20,428 nt of DNA from Ignavibacteriales bacterium (GCA_016929735.1 JAFGID010000095.1:1-20428); one strand, 5' to 3'; shown: positions 7,949 to 16,315, counted from the stretch's first letter. Program-made: numbers and translations. The notes: a model not told the origin generated them from the letters alone.

Positions 7949-8476
7949 TTACCAATTTGAAACAACACTTAAAAGAATATCTTCGTAAATTTTTTCCATT
8001 GCGTTATTAATTGCTTCAATCCTTACCTGCAAAACATCACCGCTATTATCATAATCATCATAGTTAGAAAAATTCTTCTCAAATATTGTTTTCTTTTTAA
8101 CTAAGTCTTTATAAGATACCTTGACATTAATAGTCAACCGAATAAGTGGAACATTTTCATCGCCGCTTATTGTTGCCGGGGCTTCATTAATCGAAACAAT
8201 TGTACATTCAAGCAAAGCGTCAGCATCAACTTTTTCAGTTACCTGAAGCGTATTATCTGCAATAAATTTTTGAATTAATGCATCTGTAAATAATTCTAAT
8301 GTTGGTTCGCCTGACCCACTACGATTTTGCACTGGAGGAATAGCAATATTTTTAATATGGTCAGGAACGGAAGCCCCTGTAAACGAATAATTACAACCAA
8401 AATTAACATACAAAAATAGCAAAATAAAGCTGAAATTAACAAGAAAGATGAATTTATTTTTATTAGATAATACCAT
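7949..8476 (-). CDS. lptE: LptE-family LPS-assembly lipoprotein
   Basis: 175 residues. A hydrophobic signal (about 9-27) ends NFGC, so Cys28 is the probable lipidation site; the -3 to -1 residues are looser than the E. coli consensus, as is common in Bacteroidota. The mature start CNYSFTGASVPDHIKNIAI is characteristic of the Bacteroidota LptE group, followed by a compact alpha/beta fold. LptE plugs and stabilises the LptD barrel in the outer membrane and helps deliver LPS to the surface. The gene overlaps the end of the sigma-54 activator gene by 14 bases and is followed 18 bases later by the GT2 gene. The miaB, activator, lptE order supports the assignment. The divergent arm carries lptC and lptA. 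Confidence 0.82.
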   Translation of the reverse strand: MVLSNKNKFIFLVNFSFILLFLYVNFGCNYSFTGASVPDHIKNIAIPPVQNRSGSGEPTLELFTDALIQKFIADNTLQVTEKVDADALLECTIVSINEAPATISGDENVPLIRLTINVKVSYKDLVKKKTIFEKNFSNYDDYDNSGDVLQVRIEAINNAMEKIYEDILLSVVSNW

Positions 8477-9557
8477 AATTTTTAATTTTCCTATATAAAG
8501 TTCTTTCGCTTATTTCCAATAAATTAGCCGCTGATTTCTTATTGCCTTTTGTTATTTCTAATGCTTTAATAATTGCCTCTTTTTCTATTTTTTCAAGCGG
8601 CTCAACGTGATTTATATCAATATTTTTTTCTTCTTCTTTCCGCTCTTTGATAATGTTTTTTAGCTCAACTAAATCTTTTTTCAATTCAATCAATGCATAA
8701 TAAATCATCTCACGGTCCAATGCTTCTGCAGAACGATTTAAATGAACTGGTAAATTCAAAGGAATGTCGTCTTCTTGTTTTAGATTTATTAAATTTTTTA
8801 AAAGTTCTTCGGTAATAATTCCATCTCTCGTAAGGGCTGATGCTGTTTCAATTGTATTTTTGAGTTCACGAATATTTCCAGGCCAAGAATATTTTAAGAT
8901 ATATTCGATCGCAAGATTATCTATATCAAGCGATTGAATTTTATTTCTTTCTGCATATTCACTAATAAATTTATTAACAAGTAATGGTATATCTTCAGTT
9001 CTTTCTCGCAAAGGTGGAACGTTTAGAGTAACTGCCTTTAATCGGAAATATAAATCGTGTCGAAATCTTTTGGTATCGACCTCTTTTTGCAAATCTTTAT
9101 TCGTTGCAGCAATAATTCTAACATCAACTTTCGTAACACTTTCGCTACCCAGTCTCATAAAATCTTTAGTTTCAAGAATACGCAACAATTTCACTTGTGT
9201 TGTCAATGGCATCTCAGCTATTTCATCTAGGAAAAGTGTCCCCCCATTTGCTATTTCAAAATATCCTTTTCTATCATCGATTGCACCTGTGAATGAACCT
9301 TTTTTATGACCAAATAATTCGCTTTCCAATATTCCTTCAGGAATAGCACCACAATTTACGGATACTAATTTTTTCGCTCCGCGATTGCTGAATCCATGAA
9401 TTGCATTAGCAAAAATCTCTTTACCAACTCCACTTTCTCCATAAATCAAGACAGATATATCCGATTTAGCAATTTGCATCGTAATATCAATCAGGTCTTT
9501 TATCGCCCTCGATTTTCCAATAATATCAAATTTTTTTTGAAATTCTTCGATTTTCAT
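8463..9557 (-). CDS. Sigma-54-dependent AAA+ activator lacking a receiver domain
   Basis: 364 residues. The AAA+ domain starts almost at the N-terminus, with no receiver, GAF or PAS domain. Walker A is GESGVGKE (40-47). The sigma-54 contact loop reads GSFTGA (87-92), a serine variant of GAFTGA. Walker B is GGTLFLDE (105-112), and the arginine region RHDLYFRLKAV and PPLRER follow. After a Lys/Glu-rich stretch (about 285-320) comes a Fis-type helix-turn-helix (about 321-364, SAANLLEISERTLYRKIKNY). Such proteins remodel sigma-54 RNA polymerase at -24/-12 promoters using ATP. With no sensor domain, activity must be set by a partner protein, as for PspF, or by abundance. The gene overlaps lptE by 14 bases. 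Targets cannot be read from the window. Confidence 0.92.
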   Translation of the reverse strand: MKIEEFQKKFDIIGKSRAIKDLIDITMQIAKSDISVLIYGESGVGKEIFANAIHGFSNRGAKKLVSVNCGAIPEGILESELFGHKKGSFTGAIDDRKGYFEIANGGTLFLDEIAEMPLTTQVKLLRILETKDFMRLGSESVTKVDVRIIAATNKDLQKEVDTKRFRHDLYFRLKAVTLNVPPLRERTEDIPLLVNKFISEYAERNKIQSLDIDNLAIEYILKYSWPGNIRELKNTIETASALTRDGIITEELLKNLINLKQEDDIPLNLPVHLNRSAEALDREMIYYALIELKKDLVELKNIIKERKEEEKNIDINHVEPLEKIEKEAIIKALEITKGNKKSAANLLEISERTLYRKIKNYGII

Positions 9558-9568
9558 GTTCTAAATAA

Positions 9569-9589
9569 AAAAATACTTTTAAAAATACT
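9569..9589 (-). repeat. 9-base direct repeat in the leader of the sigma-54 activator gene
   Basis: AAAAATACT occurs at 9569-9577 and 9581-9589 on the plus strand with a 3-base spacer (12-base period). On the coding strand this is AGTATTTTT twice, starting 12 bases before the ATG at 9557. It could be an operator, but the DNA is very AT-rich. Confidence 0.35.
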
Positions 9590-9607
9590 AAATTAATTAG
9601 AATGAAA

Positions 9608-10387
9608 TTAAGATCCATTTACTAAATCTAGCACAAAACCATCTTTGGCAATGATGACATTTCTCTTTTCATCTTCGGTCAAATTCTCAAACCATAAAGA
9701 AATTTTTTGCTCGTTTTCAATATGTGTTAAAATCAATTTATCAGAATCCGACTTAAGATAAGCAGCATAAATTTCTTCAGGTGATAAATGAGTAGCTTCT
9801 GAAATAAAAAAATCGCATTTAAAATCATTGAATAACAATAAATCTTCAACATTACCAATATCAGATGTATAGATAATAACTTTATTTTCGCATTTAATCA
9901 AAACGCTTGCAGAAACATAACCAATATTTTCATAATTTTGATTACTCTTCTTTTCATCGGTAATATGATTATTCTTCCGTAAGAGAAAAGAGAAATTTCT
10001 TTCCAAAGAGATTTCCTCGTTAAAATTACAACCATTTAAATTTAAACGAAAATTCAGATTCTCTGAAAATATATAATGAACTTTTAAGAACGCTTTTATT
10101 GAATTAAGTAATTGGTTTTGAATAAAAACATTAAGCGGTTTGATTCGATTTAGGAGTTTCATTTGGATAATTAAAGAAGCAATACCGCTGAGATGATCAG
10201 GATGGAAATGAGTAATTAAAATATTTTGGATATAAGAAAAATTAATATTTTGAAAAAGAAGTGCTTTACTGATACCATCTCCAGTGTCAATAAGTAAATT
10301 TGAATTATTTGTTTCAATAAAAATTGAAGAATGAAATCGTTCTTTCGAAGTTAACCCTGAACCAGTTCCAATAAATTTTATTGTCAC
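9608..10387 (-). CDS. MBL-fold metallo-hydrolase, RNase Z-like
   Basis: 259 residues from a GTG start. The N-terminal beta strand MTIKFIGTGSG and the metal motif THFHPDH (His60, His62, Asp64, His65) are those of the metallo-beta-lactamase fold. Later ligands are likely in YTSDIGN, SEATH and ILTHIE. The layout resembles the ribonuclease Z/arylsulfatase branch, which includes tRNA 3' processing nucleases and small-molecule phosphodiesterases. It is shorter than typical RNase Z (about 300 residues), and I cannot see a clear exosite arm, so true tRNA processing is uncertain. It starts 10 bases after the SPOR gene and is followed 50 bases later by the sigma-54 activator. No Shine-Dalgarno site is obvious; translation may depend on coupling. 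Confidence 0.82.
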   Translation of the reverse strand: MTIKFIGTGSGLTSKERFHSSIFIETNNSNLLIDTGDGISKALLFQNINFSYIQNILITHFHPDHLSGIASLIIQMKLLNRIKPLNVFIQNQLLNSIKAFLKVHYIFSENLNFRLNLNGCNFNEEISLERNFSFLLRKNNHITDEKKSNQNYENIGYVSASVLIKCENKVIIYTSDIGNVEDLLLFNDFKCDFFISEATHLSPEEIYAAYLKSDSDKLILTHIENEQKISLWFENLTEDEKRNVIIAKDGFVLDLVNGS

Positions 10388-10397
10388 TTTATATTCT

Positions 10398-11069
10398 TTA
10401 ATATGATATTACACTTCCTTTGATTTGATATTTAGCATCAAGAACTGTTATAAACTTTTGTGCTTCCTGATAAGTCGCAAATCTCCCAACCCGTACAACA
10501 TTAAGTGTGCTACCTCCAACAACCTTCTGAGTAATATCTGAATAATATCCATCGTTAACAAATTTTTGTCTTAATGTTTCTGCATTACTAAAACTCAAGA
10601 ATGCACCTGCTTGAATAGAGTAATTATAATTTTTATTATCGGTTATTATATTAGTGTTTGGTTGTATTTCCGTTTCATTAGTTGACGGAATATTTGTTGT
10701 GAAATCAACATAAGGAGAATTAGGATAATTATTCTTTAACATATCAAAATAATTTTTTGCTTGGACATAACTTCCAACAGCATAATAGTATGAATATATA
10801 CGAAAAACTGCAGCGTCTGCATATTTTGAATCAGGGTATATTTGCACAATTTTTAGATATTTATCTAATGCCGATTGTCCGTCACTTGTTATAACTGCAT
10901 CTAAGAATTGAACCGAAGGGTCAGTTGAATTAGTTCTTTTTAATTCATCAATCTTAACTCTGACTTGAGTAATTTCCCCTTTCTCGACCTGTTGAAGATA
11001 AGGAATTATATCAACTTCCTGACAATATACCAATACTGCAATAAAAAAAATAATAAAACCTTTATACAT
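10398..11069 (-). CDS. Secreted TPR- and SPOR-domain protein
   Basis: 223 residues from the ATG at 11069, chosen because a GGAG site lies at 11080-11083 and the signal peptide (MYKGFIIFFIAVLVYCQ) then begins properly; an in-frame TTG ten codons upstream at 11099 is less likely. Residues about 55-120 hold TPR-like helices (YLKIVQIYPDSKYADAAVFR), in the style of outer-membrane assembly TPR proteins. After a Thr/Asn-rich linker (125-147) comes a SPOR domain (about 148-223: YSIQAGAF, then LNVVRVGRFATYQEAQKF). SPOR domains bind peptidoglycan strands stripped of stem peptides, typically at division sites. The protein probably sits in the periplasm, linking a protein-contact module to the wall. It lies between miaB (48 bases) and the MBL gene (10 bases). 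Confidence 0.85.
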   Translation of the reverse strand: MYKGFIIFFIAVLVYCQEVDIIPYLQQVEKGEITQVRVKIDELKRTNSTDPSVQFLDAVITSDGQSALDKYLKIVQIYPDSKYADAAVFRIYSYYYAVGSYVQAKNYFDMLKNNYPNSPYVDFTTNIPSTNETEIQPNTNIITDNKNYNYSIQAGAFLSFSNAETLRQKFVNDGYYSDITQKVVGGSTLNVVRVGRFATYQEAQKFITVLDAKYQIKGSVISY

Positions 11070-11117
11070 TTTAAAAAATCTCCAAATATATAATAACAAA
11101 TTACATCATTATTTTAT

Positions 11118-12422
11118 TTATGTCAAGACTTTTGCAAATAAAGTAGCCGAAGTAGAATTAATAATTTTAACTCTAACAATGTCTCCTATTTTAATCTCAT
11201 TATTTTCGACAACAACAAATTTATTATTGTCAGTTCTACCAATCATTTGTTCAGGATTTTTTTTGTTCTTACCTTCGATTAGAACTAATTGAATTTTCCC
11301 AACTGTTGTATCATTTATTTCTTTAGAAATATTCTGTTGAAGATTAATAATTTCACTTAACCTAAAAATTTTCACTCTCTCTGCTACATCATCTTCTAAT
11401 TTATACGCTAAAGTACCCTCCCGAGGGGAATATTTAAACATAAATGCGTTATCATATTTTATTTGCTCAATCGCATTCATTGTTGCCTTGTGGTCTTCTT
11501 CGTTTTCACTCGGGAAACCTGCGATAATGTCAGTCGTTATGCTTATACCAGGAATTATAACTCTTGCTTTTTGGATTAGATCATAATAATGTTCATAAGT
11601 ATATTTTCTATTCATTAATTCTAATATCCGAGAGGACCCCGATTGCAACGGCAAATGAAGATGATTGCAAATATTTTCGTTATCTGCAATACAATGCAAT
11701 AATTTTTCAGATAAATCTTTTGGGTGTGATGTGATAAATCTTATTCTTATATTTCGATTAACTTTGGCACAAGTCTCAATTAAATCAGAAAAATCTTTCC
11801 CATTCCAAAAATAAGAATTTACATTTTGCCCAAGTAATGTAATCTCTTTATAATTTTGATTTGATAATTTCTCAACTTCATTTAGTATGGAATTAAAACT
11901 TCTGCTTCGCTCTCTACCGCGAGTATAAGGGACAATACAATAAGAGCAGAAATTATTACAACCCCGCATTATTGGCAGCCACGCAGATAATCCATTAGAA
12001 TGAAATTGCTCAATGTCTTCATAAGTTTCTGATAAGGATAATTCGACCCCGACAGCTTTCTCACCACTCTCAACTTGCTCAAGATATTTTGTAACATTTC
12101 TATATTCGTCAGGTCCGATAATTAAATCTACAATTGGATAATCAGTTATTATTTTTTCTTTTAGTCTTTCTGCCATACATCCGATTATACCAACAATTAA
12201 GTTCTTATTTTTTTCTTTAATCTTTTTAATAAACCCAAGTCTTCCATAAATTCTTTGTTCAGCACGTTCTCGAACACTGCAAGTATTTATCAAAATAAGA
12301 TTGGCTTCTTCAGGATGATTTGTTAGTTCAAAATTACTTTCGAATAAAAGAGCGGAAACAATTTCAGTATCCGCAAGATTCATCTGACATCCATATGTTT
12401 CGATATATAATTTTTTATTCAT
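11118..12422 (-). CDS. miaB: tRNA-2-methylthio-N6-dimethylallyladenosine synthase MiaB
   Basis: 434 residues from the ATG at 12422 (a TTG one codon earlier is the alternative). The N-terminal UPF0004 domain holds the auxiliary cluster cysteines Cys12 (YGCQMN), Cys48 (NTCSVRE) and Cys82 (IGCMAE). The radical SAM motif is RGCNNFCSYC with Cys155, Cys159 and Cys162, followed by VPYTRGRERSR. A C-terminal TRAM domain spans about 370-434. The GCQMN and VPYTRGRERSR signatures fit MiaB better than the MtaB or RimO paralogues. MiaB adds the methylthio group to i6A37 of tRNAs reading UNN codons. It starts 29 bases after the phosphorylase gene. In many Bacteroidota miaB stands directly before a sigma-54 activator and lptE; here two genes are inserted. 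Confidence 0.95.
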   Translation of the reverse strand: MNKKLYIETYGCQMNLADTEIVSALLFESNFELTNHPEEANLILINTCSVRERAEQRIYGRLGFIKKIKEKNKNLIVGIIGCMAERLKEKIITDYPIVDLIIGPDEYRNVTKYLEQVESGEKAVGVELSLSETYEDIEQFHSNGLSAWLPIMRGCNNFCSYCIVPYTRGRERSRSFNSILNEVEKLSNQNYKEITLLGQNVNSYFWNGKDFSDLIETCAKVNRNIRIRFITSHPKDLSEKLLHCIADNENICNHLHLPLQSGSSRILELMNRKYTYEHYYDLIQKARVIIPGISITTDIIAGFPSENEEDHKATMNAIEQIKYDNAFMFKYSPREGTLAYKLEDDVAERVKIFRLSEIINLQQNISKEINDTTVGKIQLVLIEGKNKKNPEQMIGRTDNNKFVVVENNEIKIGDIVRVKIINSTSATLFAKVLT

Positions 12423-12451
12423 CAAATCAAAGAGATCTTTCTTTTCTTAAT

Positions 12452-15028
12452 TCATTCCTTAATATTTGCCCATTTAATAATTCCTAGATCAAATGAACTT
12501 TCCAGTAAAGGATTATCAGGCAACACTCTTAAAGTATAACCAAATTGTCCTGTATTCTCACAAATTATTTCACACTGATACTTATAAATTCCTTTCTCCT
12601 CATCTTTGGATATAAACTGCATATTTTCAAAAGCATTATTACCGTTTTCTGGTTCTTGCATTTTGCTATAATAAACTTGTACTTTTACATCATCAGGGCT
12701 AAGATTTCCAAGGACAATATTTGCTTCGATTTGTAATTTTGACTTTACAGTTAATACGCCATTCTTATTCAATTTACTAACTTTCAAAATTTTTATGTCC
12801 TTCCAATTATCATAAATTTTCAGTTTCCATTCGGAAAATTCTTTAGTATTTTTCCAATCATTACTTGATAGGTAACTTCTTTTTTCGTATGATTTGAAAT
12901 AATATTTATCAGCGTATTCCATAACCATACGATTTGTATTATAGACATTGGCATGCTTGCAGAGCGATTGTTTTATTTTAGCAATCCATTTTCTTGGTAG
13001 TTTATCCTCACCTCTATCATAGAATAACTTAACAATTTCATTTTCTAATGTTTCGTAAATTATTTTACTCTCTATTGCATCTTGCATGTCTATATCATCA
13101 TATTCTTCTCGATAACCAATTTTCCATCCCACTTCGTGCTCATATGCTTCATCCCACCATCCATCAAGAACACTAAAATTGAGCCCACCATTCGGAACGA
13201 CCTTCATACCTGATGTTCCACTTGCTTCAAGAGGACGCCGCGGAGTATTTAACCAGACATCACATCCTTCTACTATGTATCTAGCTACATTCATATCATA
13301 ATTTTCCAAAAAAATAATTCTTTTCCTTAGATGCTTATCTTTGGCAAATTTAACTATTGATTGGATCAATTCTTTGCCCTCGTCATCATGTGGATGTGCC
13401 TTACCCGCAATAATAAGTTGTACTGGATATTTGGGATCACATAAGATTGCGACAAGTCTTTCGATATCTGAAAATAACAGTGTCGCCCTTTTATAAGTTG
13501 CAAACCTTCTGGCAAATCCGATTGTAAGAATATTAGAATCAAGGACTTCTTTTGCAAATGTTAATTCACTTGCAGAACCTCCTCTATCAATAATTTGTCG
13601 CTGTAACCTTTTCCTTGCAAAAGCGACTAACCTTTCCCTTCGTCTTTCGTGTGTCTTCCAAAGTTCTTCATCTGGTATTTCGGCTATTCGTTTATCAATT
13701 TCTTCTTTTCCTGAATTTAAGAAAAATTTTGAACCTAAATATCTATATAATAATTCGTACATATCTCTAGAAATATGTGTCCGAGTATGAATCCCATTTG
13801 TAATATACCCTATTGGAATTTCATTAAAAGGAATATCTTTAAAACCACCAGACCACATTTTTCTTGAAACTTTACTATGCAACTTACTTACACCATTTAC
13901 ATAACCCGCCATATTCATTGCAAAATGAGCCATATTAAATTCCGTCGGTTCAGTATCTCTTAATATTGTTCCTAATTTGAAAAATTCTCTTTCAGTTAGG
14001 TTCAACTCTTCTTTATAATAATTAGAAAAATAATTGTTGACTAACTCTTTGGAAAAAATATCAATACCAGCAGGAACAGGTGTATGAGTAGTAAAAATAT
14101 TCGAATAGAATCCAACATCTCGAGCTTCTTGAAAAGATAATCCATGTCCTTTCATCAAATGTCTTATACCCTCCAAAGATTGGAATGCTGAATGACCTTC
14201 ATTCATATGACATACTGTTGGATGTAATTTCATTTCATATAAAGCACGCAGACCACCAATTCCTAAAATAATTTCCTGTTGAATTCGTGTTTCGGTATTA
14301 CCACGATATAATCCTTTTGTAATTTCCCTATCATCGATTGAATTTTCAGGTATATTTGTGTCTAATAAAAATAGTGGTACCCTACCGACTTGAATTTTCC
14401 AAATTTGGTAGAAAACATCCCTGCCTGGAAATTTTAAGCTCAACTTAAGCGGATCATTATTAGCATCCTTAACTAAATTCATTGGTTGATTATAGAAATC
14501 GATTAAATCATATTTTTCCTGCTGCCATCCATCATTAGTAAGATATTGTTGGAAATATCCTTCGTGGTAACACAAACCAATTGCATAAAGTGGAAGGCCA
14601 AGATCACTCGCAGATTTTAAGTGATCCCCTGAAAGAACACCCAGTCCACCTGAATATATTTGTAAACAATCAGTCAGACCATACTCCATCGAAAAATAGG
14701 CTATTTTAAATTTCTCATCAAATTTAGTATTTTTTTTATACCATGTCGGTTCTTTCAAATAATCTTCTAAATTTGAATATACTCTATTCAAATGTGAGAT
14801 AAATCCATCGTCATTAGCTACTTCATCCATTCTCTTTTGACTAATCATACCTAAAAGTTTTACTGGATTATGATTTGTCTCTTCCCATAAATCTTGATCC
14901 AACCTTCTAAACAATCTTATCGCTTCGTGATTCCAAGACCAGTATAAATTGAAGACTATGTCTCGCAGCATTTCCAATTTTTTGGGAAGTGATGGCACAA
15001 TTGTAAAATTACCAATAAATTCTATCAT
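12452..15028 (-). CDS. glgP: Alpha-glucan phosphorylase (GT35, short form with DUF3417 N-terminus)
   Basis: 858 residues, the size of the alpha-glucan phosphorylase branch that differs from classical GlgP/MalP. The N-terminus (LRDIVFNLYWSWNHEAIRLF) is a DUF3417-type region. The catalytic GT35 part includes YFSMEYGLTDCLQIYSGGLG (111-130), CHMNEGHSAF (273-282), GFARRFATYKRA (504-515) and EASGTSGMK (601-609), where Lys609 is the probable pyridoxal-phosphate lysine. The enzyme releases glucose-1-phosphate from alpha-1,4-glucan such as glycogen in the cytoplasm. The C-terminal 150 residues look like an additional beta domain. The start ATG has GGAG five bases upstream (15034-15037). It is the first gene of the twelve-gene minus-strand run and is divergent from the acyltransferase gene. 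No other glycogen gene is in the window. Confidence 0.92.
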   Translation of the reverse strand: MIEFIGNFTIVPSLPKKLEMLRDIVFNLYWSWNHEAIRLFRRLDQDLWEETNHNPVKLLGMISQKRMDEVANDDGFISHLNRVYSNLEDYLKEPTWYKKNTKFDEKFKIAYFSMEYGLTDCLQIYSGGLGVLSGDHLKSASDLGLPLYAIGLCYHEGYFQQYLTNDGWQQEKYDLIDFYNQPMNLVKDANNDPLKLSLKFPGRDVFYQIWKIQVGRVPLFLLDTNIPENSIDDREITKGLYRGNTETRIQQEIILGIGGLRALYEMKLHPTVCHMNEGHSAFQSLEGIRHLMKGHGLSFQEARDVGFYSNIFTTHTPVPAGIDIFSKELVNNYFSNYYKEELNLTEREFFKLGTILRDTEPTEFNMAHFAMNMAGYVNGVSKLHSKVSRKMWSGGFKDIPFNEIPIGYITNGIHTRTHISRDMYELLYRYLGSKFFLNSGKEEIDKRIAEIPDEELWKTHERRRERLVAFARKRLQRQIIDRGGSASELTFAKEVLDSNILTIGFARRFATYKRATLLFSDIERLVAILCDPKYPVQLIIAGKAHPHDDEGKELIQSIVKFAKDKHLRKRIIFLENYDMNVARYIVEGCDVWLNTPRRPLEASGTSGMKVVPNGGLNFSVLDGWWDEAYEHEVGWKIGYREEYDDIDMQDAIESKIIYETLENEIVKLFYDRGEDKLPRKWIAKIKQSLCKHANVYNTNRMVMEYADKYYFKSYEKRSYLSSNDWKNTKEFSEWKLKIYDNWKDIKILKVSKLNKNGVLTVKSKLQIEANIVLGNLSPDDVKVQVYYSKMQEPENGNNAFENMQFISKDEEKGIYKYQCEIICENTGQFGYTLRVLPDNPLLESSFDLGIIKWANIKE

Positions 15029-15048
15029 ATATTCTCCATTTTTTTTTT

Positions 15049-15080
15049 ATTATATAACTTACAAAGTTAATAAAATGCAA
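15049..15080 (-). promoter_or_regulatory. Possible promoter for the glgP-led minus-strand run
   Basis: The minus strand carries a perfect TATAAT (plus 15049-15054) with TTGCAT (plus 15075-15080) upstream. The 20-base spacer is too long for a good sigma70 site; TATATA two bases nearer gives 18. A Bacteroidota-style TAACTTTG also lies between them. Position is right (about 14 bases of leader before the ATG), but the exact element is uncertain. Confidence 0.3.
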
Positions 15081-15157
15081 TTTAATTTTGAAATAAATTA
15101 TTTTTTTGGTTCTATACCTTACAAAAATTTGTCGTATTACAAATATCCTTAATTTCT

Positions 15158-15187
15158 TTTACAAAATTTTGTTATTTTACATAATAT
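15158..15187 (+). promoter_or_regulatory. Possible promoter for the acyltransferase-ruvB-kds-lpt run
   Basis: TTTACA at 15158-15163 (5 of 6 matches to TTGACA), an 18-base spacer and TAATAT at 15182-15187 (4 of 6 to TATAAT) would start transcription near 15194, leaving a leader of about 13 bases before the GTG at 15207. No Shine-Dalgarno site is visible in that leader. Weak match in AT-rich DNA. Confidence 0.33.
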
Positions 15188-15206
15188 AAAATAAATTTTT
15201 ATTTTA

Positions 15207-16301
15207 GTGGAAAAGAATTTAGACTTACATCCAACACGAATAATATTTGTTGATTTAATGCGAGCTTTTGCAGTTATTATGATGGTTCAGGGGCATACTG
15301 TGGATAGCTTGCTAGATGTTTCTTTCCGCGATTTTAACACGTTGGGCTTTAGCATCTGGCATACATTTAGAGGATTTACTGCCCCAATTTTTATGTTCAC
15401 TTCTGGCTGTATATTTACTTATCTACTTAGATTTCATAATAAACCATTTGATTCAAATCCAAGAATAAAAAAAGGCATTAGAAGATTTTTAATGTTAGTT
15501 TGCATTGGGTATTTGCTCCGATTTCCTACAAATTTATCACTTAATTTTACAAATGTTGGAGAAAAAGGTTGGAAAATATTTTTTGCTTTTGATGCTCTTC
15601 ATCTAATTGGTTGTGGATTACTTTTTATAATCATATTTTCTTATTTACAAGATAAATTTAGAATTAACGAGTATATCATATTTTTGTTTGGAGCATTTTT
15701 TTTCTTTTTTTTATATCCACTTGTTGACTCAATAAATTGGATTGAGTATTTTTCTCTTCCAATTACATCTATATTACACAGAGGTTATGGTTCATTATTT
15801 CCGTTATTCCCGTGGGTTGGATATCTGTTGATGGGAGCAATACTGGGAGCATATCTTGCTAATAATCCTAAAGCTCCTAAATCAATAAAATTTGCATTTT
15901 CTCTTTTAGCAATTGGTATAGTTGCAATAATAATTTTCAATGTCATTAATAAATTTTACCCATCAAATGAGGTTACTTGGTATACACAATTGAATATTAT
16001 TTTGTATAGGGTAGGGATTGTCATTTTATTGAATGGAATTATGTGTATATTATCAATTAAATTAACAAATATACCTCGATTGATTAAGGAAACAGCTAAA
16101 CATACTTTATCAATTTACGTAGTTCATTTAATAATTTTGTATGGTTTTTTCTACTGGCCAGGTTTAAATTATTTTTTCGGTCGTAGTACAAGTGTTGAGT
16201 GGACAATAGTAATCGCTATTGGAATGTTAATTTCGATGTTGACAATGGTAGAAGTAATAATAAAATATAATAAACGTTCAAAGCATAAATTAGTTGAATA
16301 A
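15207..16301 (+). CDS. Multi-pass membrane acyltransferase (AT3/HGSNAT-like superfamily)
   Basis: 364 residues from a GTG start with no clear ribosome site. About ten hydrophobic segments make it an integral membrane protein. The first begins RIIFVDLMRAFAVIMMVQGH; Arg19 and His30 are separated by ten residues, the R-x10-H pattern of acyltransferase-3 proteins, also found in the related heparan-alpha-glucosaminide N-acetyltransferase (DUF1624) group. FTAPIFMFTSGCIFTYLL in the second region resembles the latter. Members move acetyl or other acyl groups across the membrane onto glycans, LPS or peptidoglycan. The acceptor is unknown; with kdsA, kdsD and lptCA downstream, an LPS sugar is an attractive guess only. 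Two runs of eight T (15696-15703 and 15705-15712) encode a Phe-rich helix. Confidence 0.8.
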   Translation: MEKNLDLHPTRIIFVDLMRAFAVIMMVQGHTVDSLLDVSFRDFNTLGFSIWHTFRGFTAPIFMFTSGCIFTYLLRFHNKPFDSNPRIKKGIRRFLMLVCIGYLLRFPTNLSLNFTNVGEKGWKIFFAFDALHLIGCGLLFIIIFSYLQDKFRINEYIIFLFGAFFFFFLYPLVDSINWIEYFSLPITSILHRGYGSLFPLFPWVGYLLMGAILGAYLANNPKAPKSIKFAFSLLAIGIVAIIIFNVINKFYPSNEVTWYTQLNIILYRVGIVILLNGIMCILSIKLTNIPRLIKETAKHTLSIYVVHLIILYGFFYWPGLNYFFGRSTSVEWTIVIAIGMLISMLTMVEVIIKYNKRSKHKLVE

Positions 16302-16315
16302 TAGGAAATATAAAA

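Noticed and set aside
14985..15005. TGGCAC on the plus strand as part of a sigma-54 -24/-12 promoter
   Set aside because: The required GC element ten bases after the GG is absent. Looking by eye over both strands I found no convincing TGGCAC-N5-TTGC site, though the scan was not exhaustive.
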